The notes under the pieces: generated by a model
The model's database searches: none
Seen by the model: the letters and a program-made list of their open reading frames with translations, nothing else
Told to the model about the DNA's origin: nothing
In this document: positions 49,605 to 60,400 of the stretch, in pieces
How the letters are laid out: each line of letters opens with the position of its first letter
Numbering within the stretch: position 1 is the stretch's first letter
DNA from: Fasciola hepatica
Lineage: Eukaryota > Platyhelminthes > Trematoda > Plagiorchiida > Fasciolidae
Length of the DNA stretch: 64,000 nucleotides
Assembly (NCBI GenBank): GCA_948099385.1
Contig: CANUEZ040000163.1
Coordinates: forward strand, 9,634,501 to 9,698,500
Direction: 5' to 3'
Position numbers and translations under genes: made by a program

Positions 49605-50545
49605 TGGAAGTTAAGACAAACTGATGGTGTTCTTATGCGATCCCCCGTATCCCTTATCGTAGCGGACCTATTTCTGCATTCTATTGAATCTAAAACACCA
49701 ATGGTTTTTACTCACCACAACCACGCAACTCCACAAGCGACGTGTTAATGATTCCTTTGCTGTTATCAAATAGGAACAAAAAGAGATCTTTCTTCGTTGT
49801 CTATTAGTTTTACAATAAGGACAGAAGATACCAGTAGAGTCATCAGTTTCTTAGGCTTTTGTCTGGAAGTGAGCAAACCGCGAAAGTTCAACATTAGTGT
49901 TTATAGTAAACCACACATTCGGACTAGTATTTGCACTTCAGTTCAGCACATCTACAATGTGTGAAACAAACACTCATTTCCTGACTGGCTAACAGAGTTG
50001 AAAAGCTTTGCAATGATGTCTTCGATCGTAAAACAGAACTGAAGCGCCTGAATAACGTCCTACAAGACAATAACTATCCACCACACCTTATATGAAAACA
50101 GATGAACACATGCAGAACGAGAAACTAAGACCAAGAAAGCAAAAGCAACCGTGGCTCCTATTGGAATTCCTTACAGATCGGGCACTTTTGAGGCAATCAG
50201 ACGATCCTTGGAGACTTCAGTATTCATATATTCTTCCGTGTGGATAATATCTTGAACCGCCACCTCACAAACGATAAAGACTTAGTCAGCTAGCAAGACC
50301 AAGACAAGTGCATCTACGAAATCAGTTGTAAGGAATGCCTGGCTGAGTTTACCGGACAAGCCAGCAGACAACTGAAGATCAGACTAGCCTAACATCGGAT
50401 AAAAGAAGAATAGAGACCTTCTGACAAGATAGCCTTAACAGAACTGGAACAAGACTCAGCCATCGCTCTTCACTCCATAGCAGAGAGTCACAACATAGAT
50501 TACGAAAACATCAAAATACTCCAACTCGGATTTAGAAGCCAGTAA
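49605..50545 (+). pseudogene. Penelope-like element remnant: RT end and GIY-YIG endonuclease
   Basis: The plus strand reads RQTDGVLMRSPVSLIVADLF (49614-49673), the QTDGVAMGSPLSP box of Penelope-type reverse transcriptases. It then reads RVNDSFAVIK at 49741-49770, where active copies have RYVDDTF with two catalytic Asp. Shifted frames give NISVYSKPH and YLHFSSAHLQCVKQTLIS. The GIY-YIG part is CIYEISCKECLAEFTGQASR then QLKIRLA-stop-HR (50309-50400), and the tail has DSAIALHSIAESHNIDYENI ending with a stop at 50543-50545. Stops, shifts and VNDS for VDDT show it is dead. The order RT then GIY-YIG is diagnostic of Penelope-like elements. No upstream RT half was found. Confidence 0.75.
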
Positions 50546-50855
50546 ATAACAGTGGTATTTCTACAAGCAGGGATAGATTCGACCAAATAAGAGCCAGTCC
50601 GACCATAAGAACAATCTCTGCATTTGCCTGTACACGGTCAAAATTCACGATACTCGAACCTTAGCTTTAGCAATTCAACACAATGTTAGAACACCGACTT
50701 CGCTGCTGATCCGCACCAACATTGAATGATGTGGCAAAATATCTTGATGCTATCAATATACAGGTAATGGAAACACTGTTTACTGTTCCAGTTTCACCGA
50801 GTAACGAATTTGACATAAGCAATAATATTCCGTTTATTTTCATCTAATGCGACAG

Positions 50856-51404
50856 GTTCACGTGGTCGATTTCACAACAAGCTGGCGTGATGGCCTCGCA
50901 TTTTGTGCTCTGTTACATCGTCATTGGCCAGAACTGATCGATTTTGAAAATATGCTCACACTGGACTCCAAACCATGGGGACGTATCGAGATTGTATTCA
51001 AACAAGCCACGGATCATTTGGGTATTCCCTGACTGATCGAACCGGTTGATCTGTCTGAAAATTGTTGGTCCGATGAACGGTGCATTCTTACCGTGGTGGT
51101 CACGTGGTATCAGTATTTAACCAGTTCTCTATCGGCAAAAGTTCAGACTAGTCGACTGAATCATGTACTCAGGCAATGCTTGAATATCGATCAAATGGCT
51201 CTGCAATATAAGACCAAGTTGCACCGTTGGTTCCAGTGGGCGGATGTCATAAAACGACGGCTAGTTTCTACTGAACAAGATCTGATCCCACAGAGTTTGA
51301 AATGTCCGGATCCAGAAAACTGGATACGTGATCAATTGAAATCGATCTCAGAATGGAGTCAAACAGAAAAATTGGATCGAATGTTGGAACGAAGTGAACT
51401 GGAA
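50856..51404 (+). CDS. Beta-spectrin-like exon: CH2 and start of first spectrin repeat, with in-frame TGA
   Basis: A 549-bp (183-codon) exon, phase 0 on both sides, between acceptor atgcgacag and donor gtaagt. It encodes VHVVDFTTSWRDGLAFCALL then HRHWPELIDF (CH2 core), LGIP-stop-LIEPVDLSE, VVVTWYQYL (last CH2 helix), and then a helical stretch with KLHRWFQW, PENWIRDQL and SEWSQTEKL that opens the first spectrin repeat. The TGA at 51030-51032 falls where beta-spectrins have Lys or Arg (LGLTKLLDPEDI), so a single CGA-to-TGA change would explain it. The frame stays open and conserved for another 124 codons, so the lesion, if real, is recent. Confidence 0.9.
51030..51032 (+). other. In-frame stop codon inside CH2
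   Basis: TGA between GIP and LIEP in a frame otherwise conserved on both sides. The family residue here is basic, so neither a natural end nor selenocysteine is expected. Confidence 0.9.
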
Positions 51405-54400
51405 GTAAGTAGAACATGGTCGGATGAAGCTATTGTTCGTTTTTATTAGGTGCTTAGAAGTTATTGTATGGGGCGTGCAATTGATGGTTCAACCCATACC
51501 TGAACGATGATCTCATCAATCTTCGCTCTGAACAGAGCGACGTCAATCAACAGATGTGCACATAAACCTTCGTCATACGATTTTCCCCTGCTTTTGTGTT
51601 AATCTGTTCCAAATTCCTTTATTTTTGTCCTGTGCCTCAGATAAACTTACCTGGTATTGCGTGTACATCTGAAAAGTGAGGAGGAGAGAGCTGCATTTCC
51701 GCATTTTACAGTTTGTGTCTCATATCTGCGTGCATGACATTTCAGATAAAACCAGTTGTCAAGAACATTTTTTCAAGTGTTATATTATCCCCAACAACAT
51801 TGGTAACTAGTGGTTTTGCGAAGCCTAAGTTTACAAGTTTCAAAAGCACCTGATCAAGTTGGGTTTGTCGTTTCGGTCGAAGACATTTCGACACCGTCAG
51901 CAGTGGTGACGTCATACATAGTCCACAGTCTGTCCACGTGACCGTTCTTATTCATGAAACTACTTCACTAAAAACTATGAAGACAAAAGTAAGGGAGAAA
52001 ACTTTGTGAGCCAAATCCCAGTGCTTGTATTGACTGGTTTTCACAGTTACCCCACCCACAAATCAGTACGAGGCGATCTAAACCACGCGGTCAAAACTTG
52101 ACTTTTTAATCTTTTGTGCTTATTTCTCAACATACGAACTTCATTTCGGGCCTGTATTATTGTCACTATTTCTACGATTAAAAGTGTGGTCATGCAATTA
52201 TTTATTAATCAGATTGCATAAGTATAATTGCACGCGGAGTCGGGGTTCTTGACTATGAAGTTTTAGGAATTGATATCGTTTTTCTATGGTCCATCCAGTC
52301 AATCAATCAGGTTATTTTACTAAAAATATCACCAATGAAAAGAGCTGGATAATGAACACTAGCTCCCTCTAATGCCAAAGTGTGCTGTTGCGAATAATAT
52401 AGATTATCTTCGACAAACGGACATTATCGTGGACTTGGGTCTTGATGTTCAGGGTTCGGATCTTGACACGACTAGTCACATCCCAATTTGGCAACCATTT
52501 ATTAGCCATGGCCTCCACCAGCAAATATTTTGCATTCTCATATGACAAGCATGAAAGAAGAACAAAGGTTACACTTGTATAATAGTCAACCTAGTAGACT
52601 GTTTGATGGGATGAATGTCAATGTCGATATGATCCTGTGGGACAGGGGTTGGATTTCTCGGTTTACCATGGTGAATCGGGTTCAACTCGCTCCTCATTCC
52701 ATTGCTGATAGATACCAGTTAAAGTTCTTCACTTTACGCCTTGTAGCTTGGTGGGTCTTTCTTATACCTTTTTAATTTTAAATGAAGCTGTTGCAACTTT
52801 AAGTGAATCTTTCGTAACTCAAAGTGAAACACCCAGTCGCACCGCTTTGTGAGCGCAGACAAGTGATAGGCTCAGCAGCGGCCAATCGACACCTGCCCAC
52901 GAAATCTCTCTGCCCCGTGGTGACCCTAATGACGATGATAACTTCTGATACCGGTGAGCTGAATTCTCGTTGACAATCGCAACAGTTTGTGCAAGAGCTT
53001 AGGGGAGGTGGAGAGGTGTGATCACTGTTGCTACGACCGCTCCAGCGATTGTGACGAGTATGGAAAGTACGACCACGATCTAATCGAACGATAATTGACT
53101 TTTCTAGAATGAAACCTGACCACTGAGTCGATGGTGTGTCTGAAGGACGAATGGCTAGGGGAAGATTGAGACGGCCAACAAGGGGACAGCGTTAGTTGAC
53201 CTTGTGATCCAAGATACTGCAATTCCCGCCGCTTTTTGCATAGAAAGGATGGTGAACCCTGTGAATGAAGAAGAAAAGAAACGAAAAGAACGATGACTTG
53301 CTGGTAACTACTACAAGAGTTACGGATAGAGGGACAGAACTGAGAAAATGACATTGATGACTGGGATGAGCGATAGTGGAAAATCAATTTCAGTTCGTCT
53401 TTATCACTGCCTGGTTCACTTTAAGTAGAAGAAAGACGTTAAAGTCTAGGAGGAGAAACGAACGGAGTTCAGACCGAGGAGTGATATTGTTAGGTTACGT
53501 ACATAATAGATCTAGCCATGACCTACACAGGCAAATGAGGAAACCAGGAATCTGTACAGACTGCCCCTAAAGTTTTGATCTGCTATAGGAATAGTTCACC
53601 TCAAACTGTGTTGATTCTCCGAGATCCTTTCATAGAAAAAGCTGCAAGCCACGAATTTGCCATCCAGAATTCTTTAAAACTGTTTTCGAAGAATAACTCA
53701 GTGGTTTGATCCCGTCCTGAGTAAAATTTAATTCGACATTTTATATTTAAATTAAATTTGAAGTCGACAAGCAAAATAAAAACAACAAATTTTTGCAGTG
53801 ATCCGTTTACATGAATCTCGTCTTTTCTAGAAAATGGATGAGTGATAAGGTTCTTTAATTTAAACCAGAATGAAATACCGGGATAACTGTGGAAGATATA
53901 CACTGGTGTTTGAAGGGAATAATCACAGACCGCGGAGCATTGAACTTTCGTGGTCTGCAAATTCAAAAGAATGAGAGAGACACTTTTTCGTTAATAATTT
54001 ATACTTGAAAAGACCAGTGCAAGTTATCATGTAACCAAAGGCTGCATATTTCACAAATTCCGCCACAGCAACAGAGCTAGAGTAGTTGGTAGCAGTGTCT
54101 TCTATAAAGAGCAGTCACAAGGTGTGGCAGATGCACTTTTGAGATTTGGCATTGTTTAGCATAAGAATAGGTTGCTTCGAAAGGTTTTGAATGTGTGACA
54201 TATTTTCCACAAACCCATTTTATTCCGACTACTTGGATACATGCTGAGCTAGAACAACGTCATTAGAGTACTCGGAGACGAGGTGAGTGGTCCACGATTA
54301 CTTTCCCAGTTTAGAATGACAATAACTACGGAAAAGGGAGAGTATATTGAAGGACAAATGCATTGTTTATGGGATGTGTGGAGACATTTCTGCAAACTTT

Positions 54401-56638
54401 GGAACAGTATGTACTTCTCAAGAAGGGGTATTTTAACCAATTATGCACTGTTGTATATCATGTCTGGAACTGTGCACGACGCGGATATGCGTAGACCGGA
54501 AAAGCAGTGTGTGTGTGTGTGGCTTAAAGTTCACCTGTCTTTATATGTGAAGCAATGTGGCATGATTACGTGTCGCTGTGCCGACCAGTCAAAACGTAAG
54601 CCGGTTGCATCAAGATGATCCAATTGTCTAGTTCCGAGTACGCGTGATTGGTTGGGTCTTGTTCTCGTTGGCACATACGAAGCTATGCGAAGGTGTTCGG
54701 ATCAACACAGTAAGACGAATCTAAAGAAGTTCATCATTGGATGAGAAGTACCATTTTGTTGATTTCTCACTAGGTGTCGGTATGGACGGTGGACAATCAG
54801 ATGGACTGAATTGTGGCTGGGTGACTGAATTATCGATGGTAGAAGAGTGACGATGAGTAGCTCATCCTTGGAAGTTAGGGCGTGAAGACGAGATCCCTAA
54901 GTGAACTGATTAGACTTAAACGCGATACAGAAAATGGTTGAAATCCATCACACATTCGATCAGAACGAATATCATGATATCAAACTTTTGATTAGGGAAG
55001 CATCTGTTGCAATTAAACTCTTCACAACATGATTCCATCGGTGTTTGATTGATCGGAGAACGTGCAGCTGCACGAGATACGCCATCTCAGCAACGAACTG
55101 AAAGCATTGAAAACAGACTTGGTCGATATCCCAGCAGACTCTTGCTGGCTTAGAATTGGTGTGTAACTTGAACTCGTAAGCGACGACTTGGAGGAAATTT
55201 AATTATTTTCAAATACATCAAATGAAGTGGAAAGCTGCACCACTGTTGATTAAATGGTATTAGTTTATACGCGAAAACCAGAAGAGCAGAAATAGAAACT
55301 ATTGTCGAAGCAAAGAGTGGCTAAAGCTCGTTACTCCCAATTAGTTTTTGGTCTACGGACAAGTAATTACACAGAGAAGATAGTAAATGGAATAAAGAGT
55401 GTTCCCAAAAAAGCAGAATCAGTTTGTGGGCTTTTTCTCATGATTGGGAAACTTAGGGTCCACAAATTGGACGAGATTCACCGCACAAGGGGTGGACCCC
55501 TAATGAAGGCAGGATCAACAACGAAGCAGGGTTTGAGCGGAGATTTGGGGAATTATTGACGGTAGCCGAGAGTGTCGCGTTGCAGTTGGTTCTTTCCAGT
55601 GCTCCCTTGAATGGGTAATTCACGTCGCTTCTAAGGAGTGAATGTGTGTAGATGTGTTTGTGTCCACTTCGGCTACTTTTACAGATGACTGAGACTGGAC
55701 TGCTATTACCACACAACGTTGAATACGATTGTTTATTTGTTTTGTTTGTGTGTGCTCTTTGGTAAAATAACGAATTAGGTTAAGACCATTGTTTGTTTCT
55801 GATTAGTGAGAAAGAGAATCTTGTATTCGGTGTTCTGTCTAGACTGTTTTGGTTAGAACAACTCTCGTTGAATAAGTTCTGCCAGCCGTGGTGTCGGCAG
55901 GCCATTCGGAAAGGCCAATAATTTACCACTCATGACTTCACAGCTGAACTTCGCACTTGAATAAATCATACTGATTTTTTCTAATAAGTTTGGTACATTC
56001 GGTTTTCGTCTAGTTGACTCTAACCAATACATTTTACTTGTTGTTTTGCTGTTTATACTTAGACTTATTTCCCTTTTGAACCGATAATACCGCGGAGAAG
56101 CAAGGAAAACTATTGCACCTGACGGCGATGTTATAAGTTCAAAGAGCTGGACTGAGAATATAGGTACCCGCTATTCTTTGGTGTGCACGAGCGACTCATT
56201 CACCGGTCAAGCAGCACATGACGTTCCAAGATAACACTATCATAAATGGGTGCAAAATAGGAGCTGAACGGGCGAATCCAACACGAAATAAGAAAAAAAC
56301 TGAGGCTGGTGGTGGTAATCCAATTTATTGGTTACGAAAGTAGAGGTAAGAAATGAAACTTCTCATTCGACCTCGTAAATCATTACCTACGTTAGTTTCT
56401 CAAGCTTTTCCCCTTTAGTTGTTCGGTTTCACTTGGTGACTGACGGTGCAAATCAAAATCTAATTTGTCTCTATGTATCTAGAAAAGGGAATTGCTTCCA
56501 CTTATACTTTTAAATTAAACTACTGGAGAACTGACACGTAGGAGATTATTGTGTGAAGGGACGTACCTACCGCTTGTTCACATGTGCATCAAAACATTAA
56601 CCAGCCCTAATCATAAAAAATAAATAAATCGATTCCAG
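51405..56638 (+). other. Intron 4 of spectrin-like gene (5.2 kb)
   Basis: ELE on the left joins FLLHTIQ on the right, like GNLEVLLFTIQ in beta-spectrin, so no exon is missing. Apart from a short (GT)n at 54507, I see no recognisable element. Open frames of up to 121 codons (53966-53601 minus, 53387-53031 minus, 54283-54618 plus) have no family match and overlap one another on both strands. Confidence 0.75.
54507..54520. repeat. (GT)7 repeat
   Basis: Short GT run within intron 4. Confidence 0.85.
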
Positions 56639-56800
56639 TTCCTGTTACACACAATACAAATACGTCAACTGGCCGCTGAACATAATCGATTTTACCCACC
56701 GGAGGGATTTCAGACCATCGATGTGGACGAACGATGGAGAGAGCTAACTTCGGTCGAACGCACACTTCACCTGGCTCATCTGACGGAATTATTCAAACAG
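56639..56800 (+). CDS. Beta-spectrin-like exon: middle of first spectrin repeat
   Basis: Fifty-four codons, phase 0 on both sides, between acceptor cgattccag and donor gtcagt. The product begins FLLHTIQIRQLAAEHNRFYP and continues with EGFQTIDVDERWRELTSVER and HLAHLTELFKQ. Beta-spectrins have LLFTIQSKMRANNQ, then YTPREG-IN-AWERLEKAEHER and NELIRQEKL at this position. The Trp of ERW-x-L is the conserved core residue of the triple-helical repeat. Confidence 0.92.
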
Positions 56801-57770
56801 GTCAGTTAGTTGCAAGCTTTTTTTGTTTCAAGGGGATCAGTATTTTCTCTGCCTTTTCTATATTTGAAAGACTCCTTTTTGCCGAGATGGTTCAAATCAG
56901 TATTCAGTTTAACGCAATGATACGACACGTTTTCTGCCAGCTAAGCTGCCTTGCAACGGGCGAGTACTTCAGGAATTAGTCCCAAGGATGGAGTGTGTTA
57001 GTTCCGGTTTGTAACAGTATTTAAACATGCCGTCGTTGTGACGGTTCTATTATATACCTAATGGGCGGCAAAACGTCTGCCCCTAATCCATAGGATTACA
57101 AGAAATACAGCTGTATTCTCATTTGAATCGTACCGAGCGCGAATGGAAGGAGAGTCCATTTTTGAAATCGCACAGTGATCCTCCCAGAATTATTTCATCG
57201 GCTAAGACAGCCAACCTTCAGAACGAGCACACACTGACCCAGATAGGTTTTGTGACTAAATGTACAAAAGCCGTAAAGAGAGAACTGTTCATGAAAGTGA
57301 CAGGTGCGGGAAGAGACCTTACTGATAACAGCACACCAACATCTCACTTGAGTTCCACCCGGGAGCTAAAATAAATCCCACATAACGAAGCTCGATTTCC
57401 AGTCATTTTTGATGGTTGCGTAACACATGTCCCAGAATATCATAATGGCGTTAAACTTTGTTCAGTTAACTTACCTTTCGTGTTCAGTGCTCAAAGCCCA
57501 ATCTTCACATCATGAAAAGTGTTTCCATATGAGTTGAACTGTGCTTTGATAAGAGCGGGTTTCAACCAGATGTCACATCGAAGCCGTATAAATTGTCAGT
57601 GGGTGTTGTTTCTGTCTGGCCCTAGAGATGTCGTGTTAGGTTGTTACATCACACACTGAATAGCATTATAGGACTTCCGATTGTACATGCATAATTGCAC
57701 TGACCACCATGACCATAGGGTTAATAAGAAATTCATGAATAATCCGAGCATTGTACTCTTCGTTACTTAG
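56801..57770 (+). other. Intron 5 of spectrin-like gene (970 bp)
   Basis: The shortest intron in the window, with donor gtcagt and acceptor cgttacttag. An 83-codon plus frame at 57123-57374 has no match and no splice context. Nothing else is seen. Confidence 0.85.
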
Positions 57771-58355
57771 GCAAATCTTAAATGTGCGGGGCGTCGCTTT
57801 GACCAGATATTTGTGCTGAACGAGTTACTCAACCATTCCGAGAAGACTGCGGACATCGTAGATTGCACTGAAAAATGGAATGCATTGTCAACTCGTTGGA
57901 TGAAATTACAATCCCGATTTGCTCAACGCACTCGAGGATTGAAAGCCACAGAGGATTGGCTTTATTTCCTAGCTGACGTGCATGATTTGTTGAACGGATT
58001 GTGTTTTCGTTTGGCTGAGTTGAACACTTGTGACTCAGAGCATACTGTGCAGATCGAGGTAACATTGAACCGAATCAGTGATGAACTGAATCAGTTGGAC
58101 CGATGGGCCAGTTTGGTAGAGATCACGTGTTTGAATCAGGCGGCAAATGAGAATGAAGTGATTACTGGTGATGAAACCAAAAGCTATCCAGTACTGAGTG
58201 ATATACATCATATTTCATGTGACTATGTACAACGCGTGAGGCAGATCCATTCTTCAATGAGTCGAAATGTGAAAAAATTGAATCGCTGGAACGATCAAAA
58301 ACGTCGAGCTTACGAGGTACTGAATGAACTTATAGAAGAAATGGAATGGGCTCAA
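57771..58355 (+). CDS. Beta-spectrin-like exon: end of first and start of second spectrin repeat
   Basis: A 195-codon exon, phase 0 on both sides, with donor gtgagt. It opens ANLKCAGRRFDQIFVLNELL, where beta-spectrins have LEQLARRFDRKAAMRE, and then diverges. Heptad-like helices carry the Trp positions typical of spectrin repeats (EKWNAL, TRWMKL, EDWLYFL, RWASL, RWNDQ, EMEWAQ). An acidic, less conserved loop (NENEVITGDETKS) lies in the middle. It is the longest clean open frame in the window (187 codons from the first GTG). The alignment to any one spectrin paralogue is weaker here than in the CH exons. Confidence 0.9.
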
Positions 58356-59014
58356 GTGAGTTTTCGCTTTGCTTAAAGTGTTTTCTGTTGTTCACTTTGG
58401 CCCCGTGTTGTACCACTGCTCTGAGTTTGACGGCGGAGGTATTTTTATTACATGAATACGCTCTAGTGCTTCAGTAGGAAAGAGCACTTCATGAGCCACA
58501 AAGAATTAGTGGAATATCGTGAATGACCGAACAATACCAGGACGAGACTAAGACGGGATGGGGGTTAGATAACATGGGACATCATCTGATCATATGGTAA
58601 CCAGCCGGCAGATAGGGGAGTGTTATTTTCCTTCAAATCGAACCCGAGATGGAGCATCGCAAAATTGCTAGTTTTGTTACCTATAATCATGGGATCGTCC
58701 GTTTCGTCTCGCTTATATTGGCGCATTGGTTGCGAAAAACCGTAATTAATAAGTCTGTAATTTAATGAAATTTGTTAGTTGAAATTTCAAATGTGAACAT
58801 ACATAGCTATCAAATACCAGAATCCACTGATCCAGAACAATACGTGAATCATGCAATCAAGTGAGAAATGAAACATATTGATGAGTGAGAGCAGCGAAGT
58901 GTGAGCACGTCATTTTCATTCAGAATAGCCGGGACCACGATATTTTAAGGTTAAACGTGACACCAATATTCTGTTCTGGATATACTCACTACTTGGCCTC
59001 GTTGAGCAAACTGG

Positions 59015-59016
<2 letters not shown>

Positions 59017-59077
<61 letters not shown>
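59017..59077. repeat. (TA)~30 microsatellite
   Basis: The longest simple repeat in the window, about 61 bases of alternating T and A. Confidence 0.97.
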
Positions 59078-59082
<5 letters not shown>

Positions 59083-59244
59083 ATTCTGTTCTGTCTGTTT
59101 GCAGCTCTGCTCATCCATCAACACCAACTTATGCTATGTTTGAACCTGTTTCGACATGTTCGTAACTCATTAGACTTTGACCGCATGGTTGCATTGTTAT
59201 CAGTTCACGATATTCCTTCGCTCTCCCAAGCGTTGCCCTTTCAG

Positions 59245-59258
59245 CACACACACACACA
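59245..59258. repeat. (CA)7 repeat
   Basis: Short CA run 170 bp right of the long TA run. Confidence 0.85.
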
Positions 59259-59395
59259 GACTCGCACACGCTGAACCACCACTCCCCTGATTTGACTAGA
59301 TCTGAACTAGACTGTTTGATATGGGCACCGAGTTCTGATCGGCCTCACTCGGCAATCGTGCATAAACACGGCGTGTTTGAACTTCTCCAATGGTA

Positions 59396-59434
59396 GTAGG
59401 AAGTGCTATCCAACTGTGTCACCATTCAAACCTG
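59396..59434 (+). repeat. Direct repeat, copy 1 (partner 60361-60400)
   Basis: CTGTGTCACCATTCAAACCTG-type segment; 39 nt match 60361-60400 with a few differences. Both copies precede different downstream sequence, the first running into the (CA)n tract. Confidence 0.7.
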
Positions 59435-59441
59435 CGCGTAT

Positions 59442-59442
<1 letters not shown>

Positions 59443-59478
<36 letters not shown>
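59443..59478. repeat. (CA)~18 microsatellite
   Basis: About 36 bases of alternating A and C, 5' flanked by a motif repeated at 60361. Confidence 0.95.
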
Positions 59479-59480
<2 letters not shown>

Positions 59481-60360
59481 GCACTATGACCTGTTCGACC
59501 CGTGACTAATCGTGTATTTGTGTGCTTGAGTGAATCCCCGTCCTACTTACCGGTTGATCAGACCCGTCGATCGATGTCGACATGTTCACCTTCCCATTCG
59601 TTTATGTCCCTTAAACGCGCATTCCTTTCTTTAGCTCGCATTGTTTGCACTCGTTTCGTTAACCAGCTTGGTGACTTGTTTTCCTCGGCCAATTGGCCCT
59701 ATTATGTGTTATCCTTTCTGAACTATACAGAACGTGATCAAACGGTGATTCCCCTGGGGATGCTAAGGTCTGTACATTTTAACAATTTGATTGACTATTG
59801 CATTATAGTACCGCAAACTAAACCTCGACTAGTGGATTTTGTTTCTCAGGATTGCGCGTGACTAAACGTTGGCCTAGACGCCGGACTAATTGACAATAGT
59901 TCAGAAATAGGACCGCACGTATTTCACTTGTACAATGAATCCTGTAGACCAGAAAGTCCGTAGTTTGACAGACATGCGTGTGTTAGTATGTTGGTTCTAC
60001 TCTAGCTGTTCAAACGTCTTAACCACGTCCCAGAAAAACCACTGAATAGCTTCTTCCAACGAGTGCATAAAACCCAAAAAATGATGATTCCTGGCGCCGT
60101 TGGTTCATGAAAGATAAATCATCTCTAAATAACTGGGAAAGTTGGAAGAATTTTTGGGGCGAATGTGTCTAAAAGCAACGAAACCAATGCAACCCTGTCA
60201 TGGGGCACACAGTTGCTGATTCTTGAGACTGGATTATTATCAGTAATAAATGTATTAATTCATACCATAAAAATTGCTCGATTTTTTACTGCGCAGAGCA
60301 GGAGTTGCTACCTTTCAGTCTTATTTATGATTTAACTGTAATGAAATTCATCACCAACGG

Positions 60361-60400
60361 TAGGAGAAGTTATCCGACTGTGTCACTATTCAAACCTGCA
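60361..60400 (+). repeat. Direct repeat, copy 2 (partner 59396-59434)
   Basis: Shares CTGTGTCA-x-x-ATTCAAACCTGC with copy 1. It may mark the edges of two copies of a small unclassified repeat. Confidence 0.7.

Larger units (their letters stand above)
31210..50855 (+). other. Intron 3 of spectrin-like gene (19.6 kb)
   Basis: No coding piece is missing, since GYPQ joins VHVVDF as in beta-spectrin. It holds a decayed SINE at 31.5 kb, the minus-strand LINE at 33.6-36.95 kb, diverged repeat copies at 37.7 and 48.0 kb, fold-backs at 40.63-41.13 kb, tRNA-like sequences at 43.6 and 45.3 kb, and a Penelope remnant at 49.6-50.55 kb. I see nothing recognisable in 31.6-33.5, 38.8-40.6, 41.2-43.5 and 45.4-47.9 kb. 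Confidence 0.75.
6847..58355 (+). other. Beta-spectrin-family gene, partial (six internal exons)
   Basis: Span of one split gene. Six exons joined in order give about 606 residues that follow the beta-spectrin amino terminus without a gap: the ADER-like segment before CH1, CH1, linker, CH2, first spectrin repeat and the start of the next. Beta-spectrins pair with alpha-spectrin and bind F-actin through the two CH domains, forming the cortical membrane skeleton. Introns are 16144, 7695, 19646, 5234 and 970 bp; donors are gtaagt, gttagt, gtacgt, gtaagt, gtcagt and gtgagt, and all internal junctions are phase 0. The start codon, promoter and most of the rod lie outside the window or were not recognised. 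Beta versus beta-heavy type cannot be settled from this part; the CH2 wording is closer to conventional beta-spectrin. An in-frame TGA in the fourth listed exon means the gene may be broken, polymorphic or misassembled. Confidence 0.88.

Noticed and set aside
51030..51032. TGA read as selenocysteine
   Set aside because: The aligned residue in beta-spectrins is Lys or Arg, not Cys, and no SECIS-like context was sought or expected in an internal exon.
58885..59274. 129-codon plus frame
   Set aside because: The frame is carried by the (TA)n tract (repeated Ile-Tyr) and adjoining CA repeats; simple repeats avoid stops here by chance.
59502..59861. 119-codon plus frame as a spectrin exon
   Set aside because: No helical heptads, no conserved Trp pattern and no fitting splice borders.
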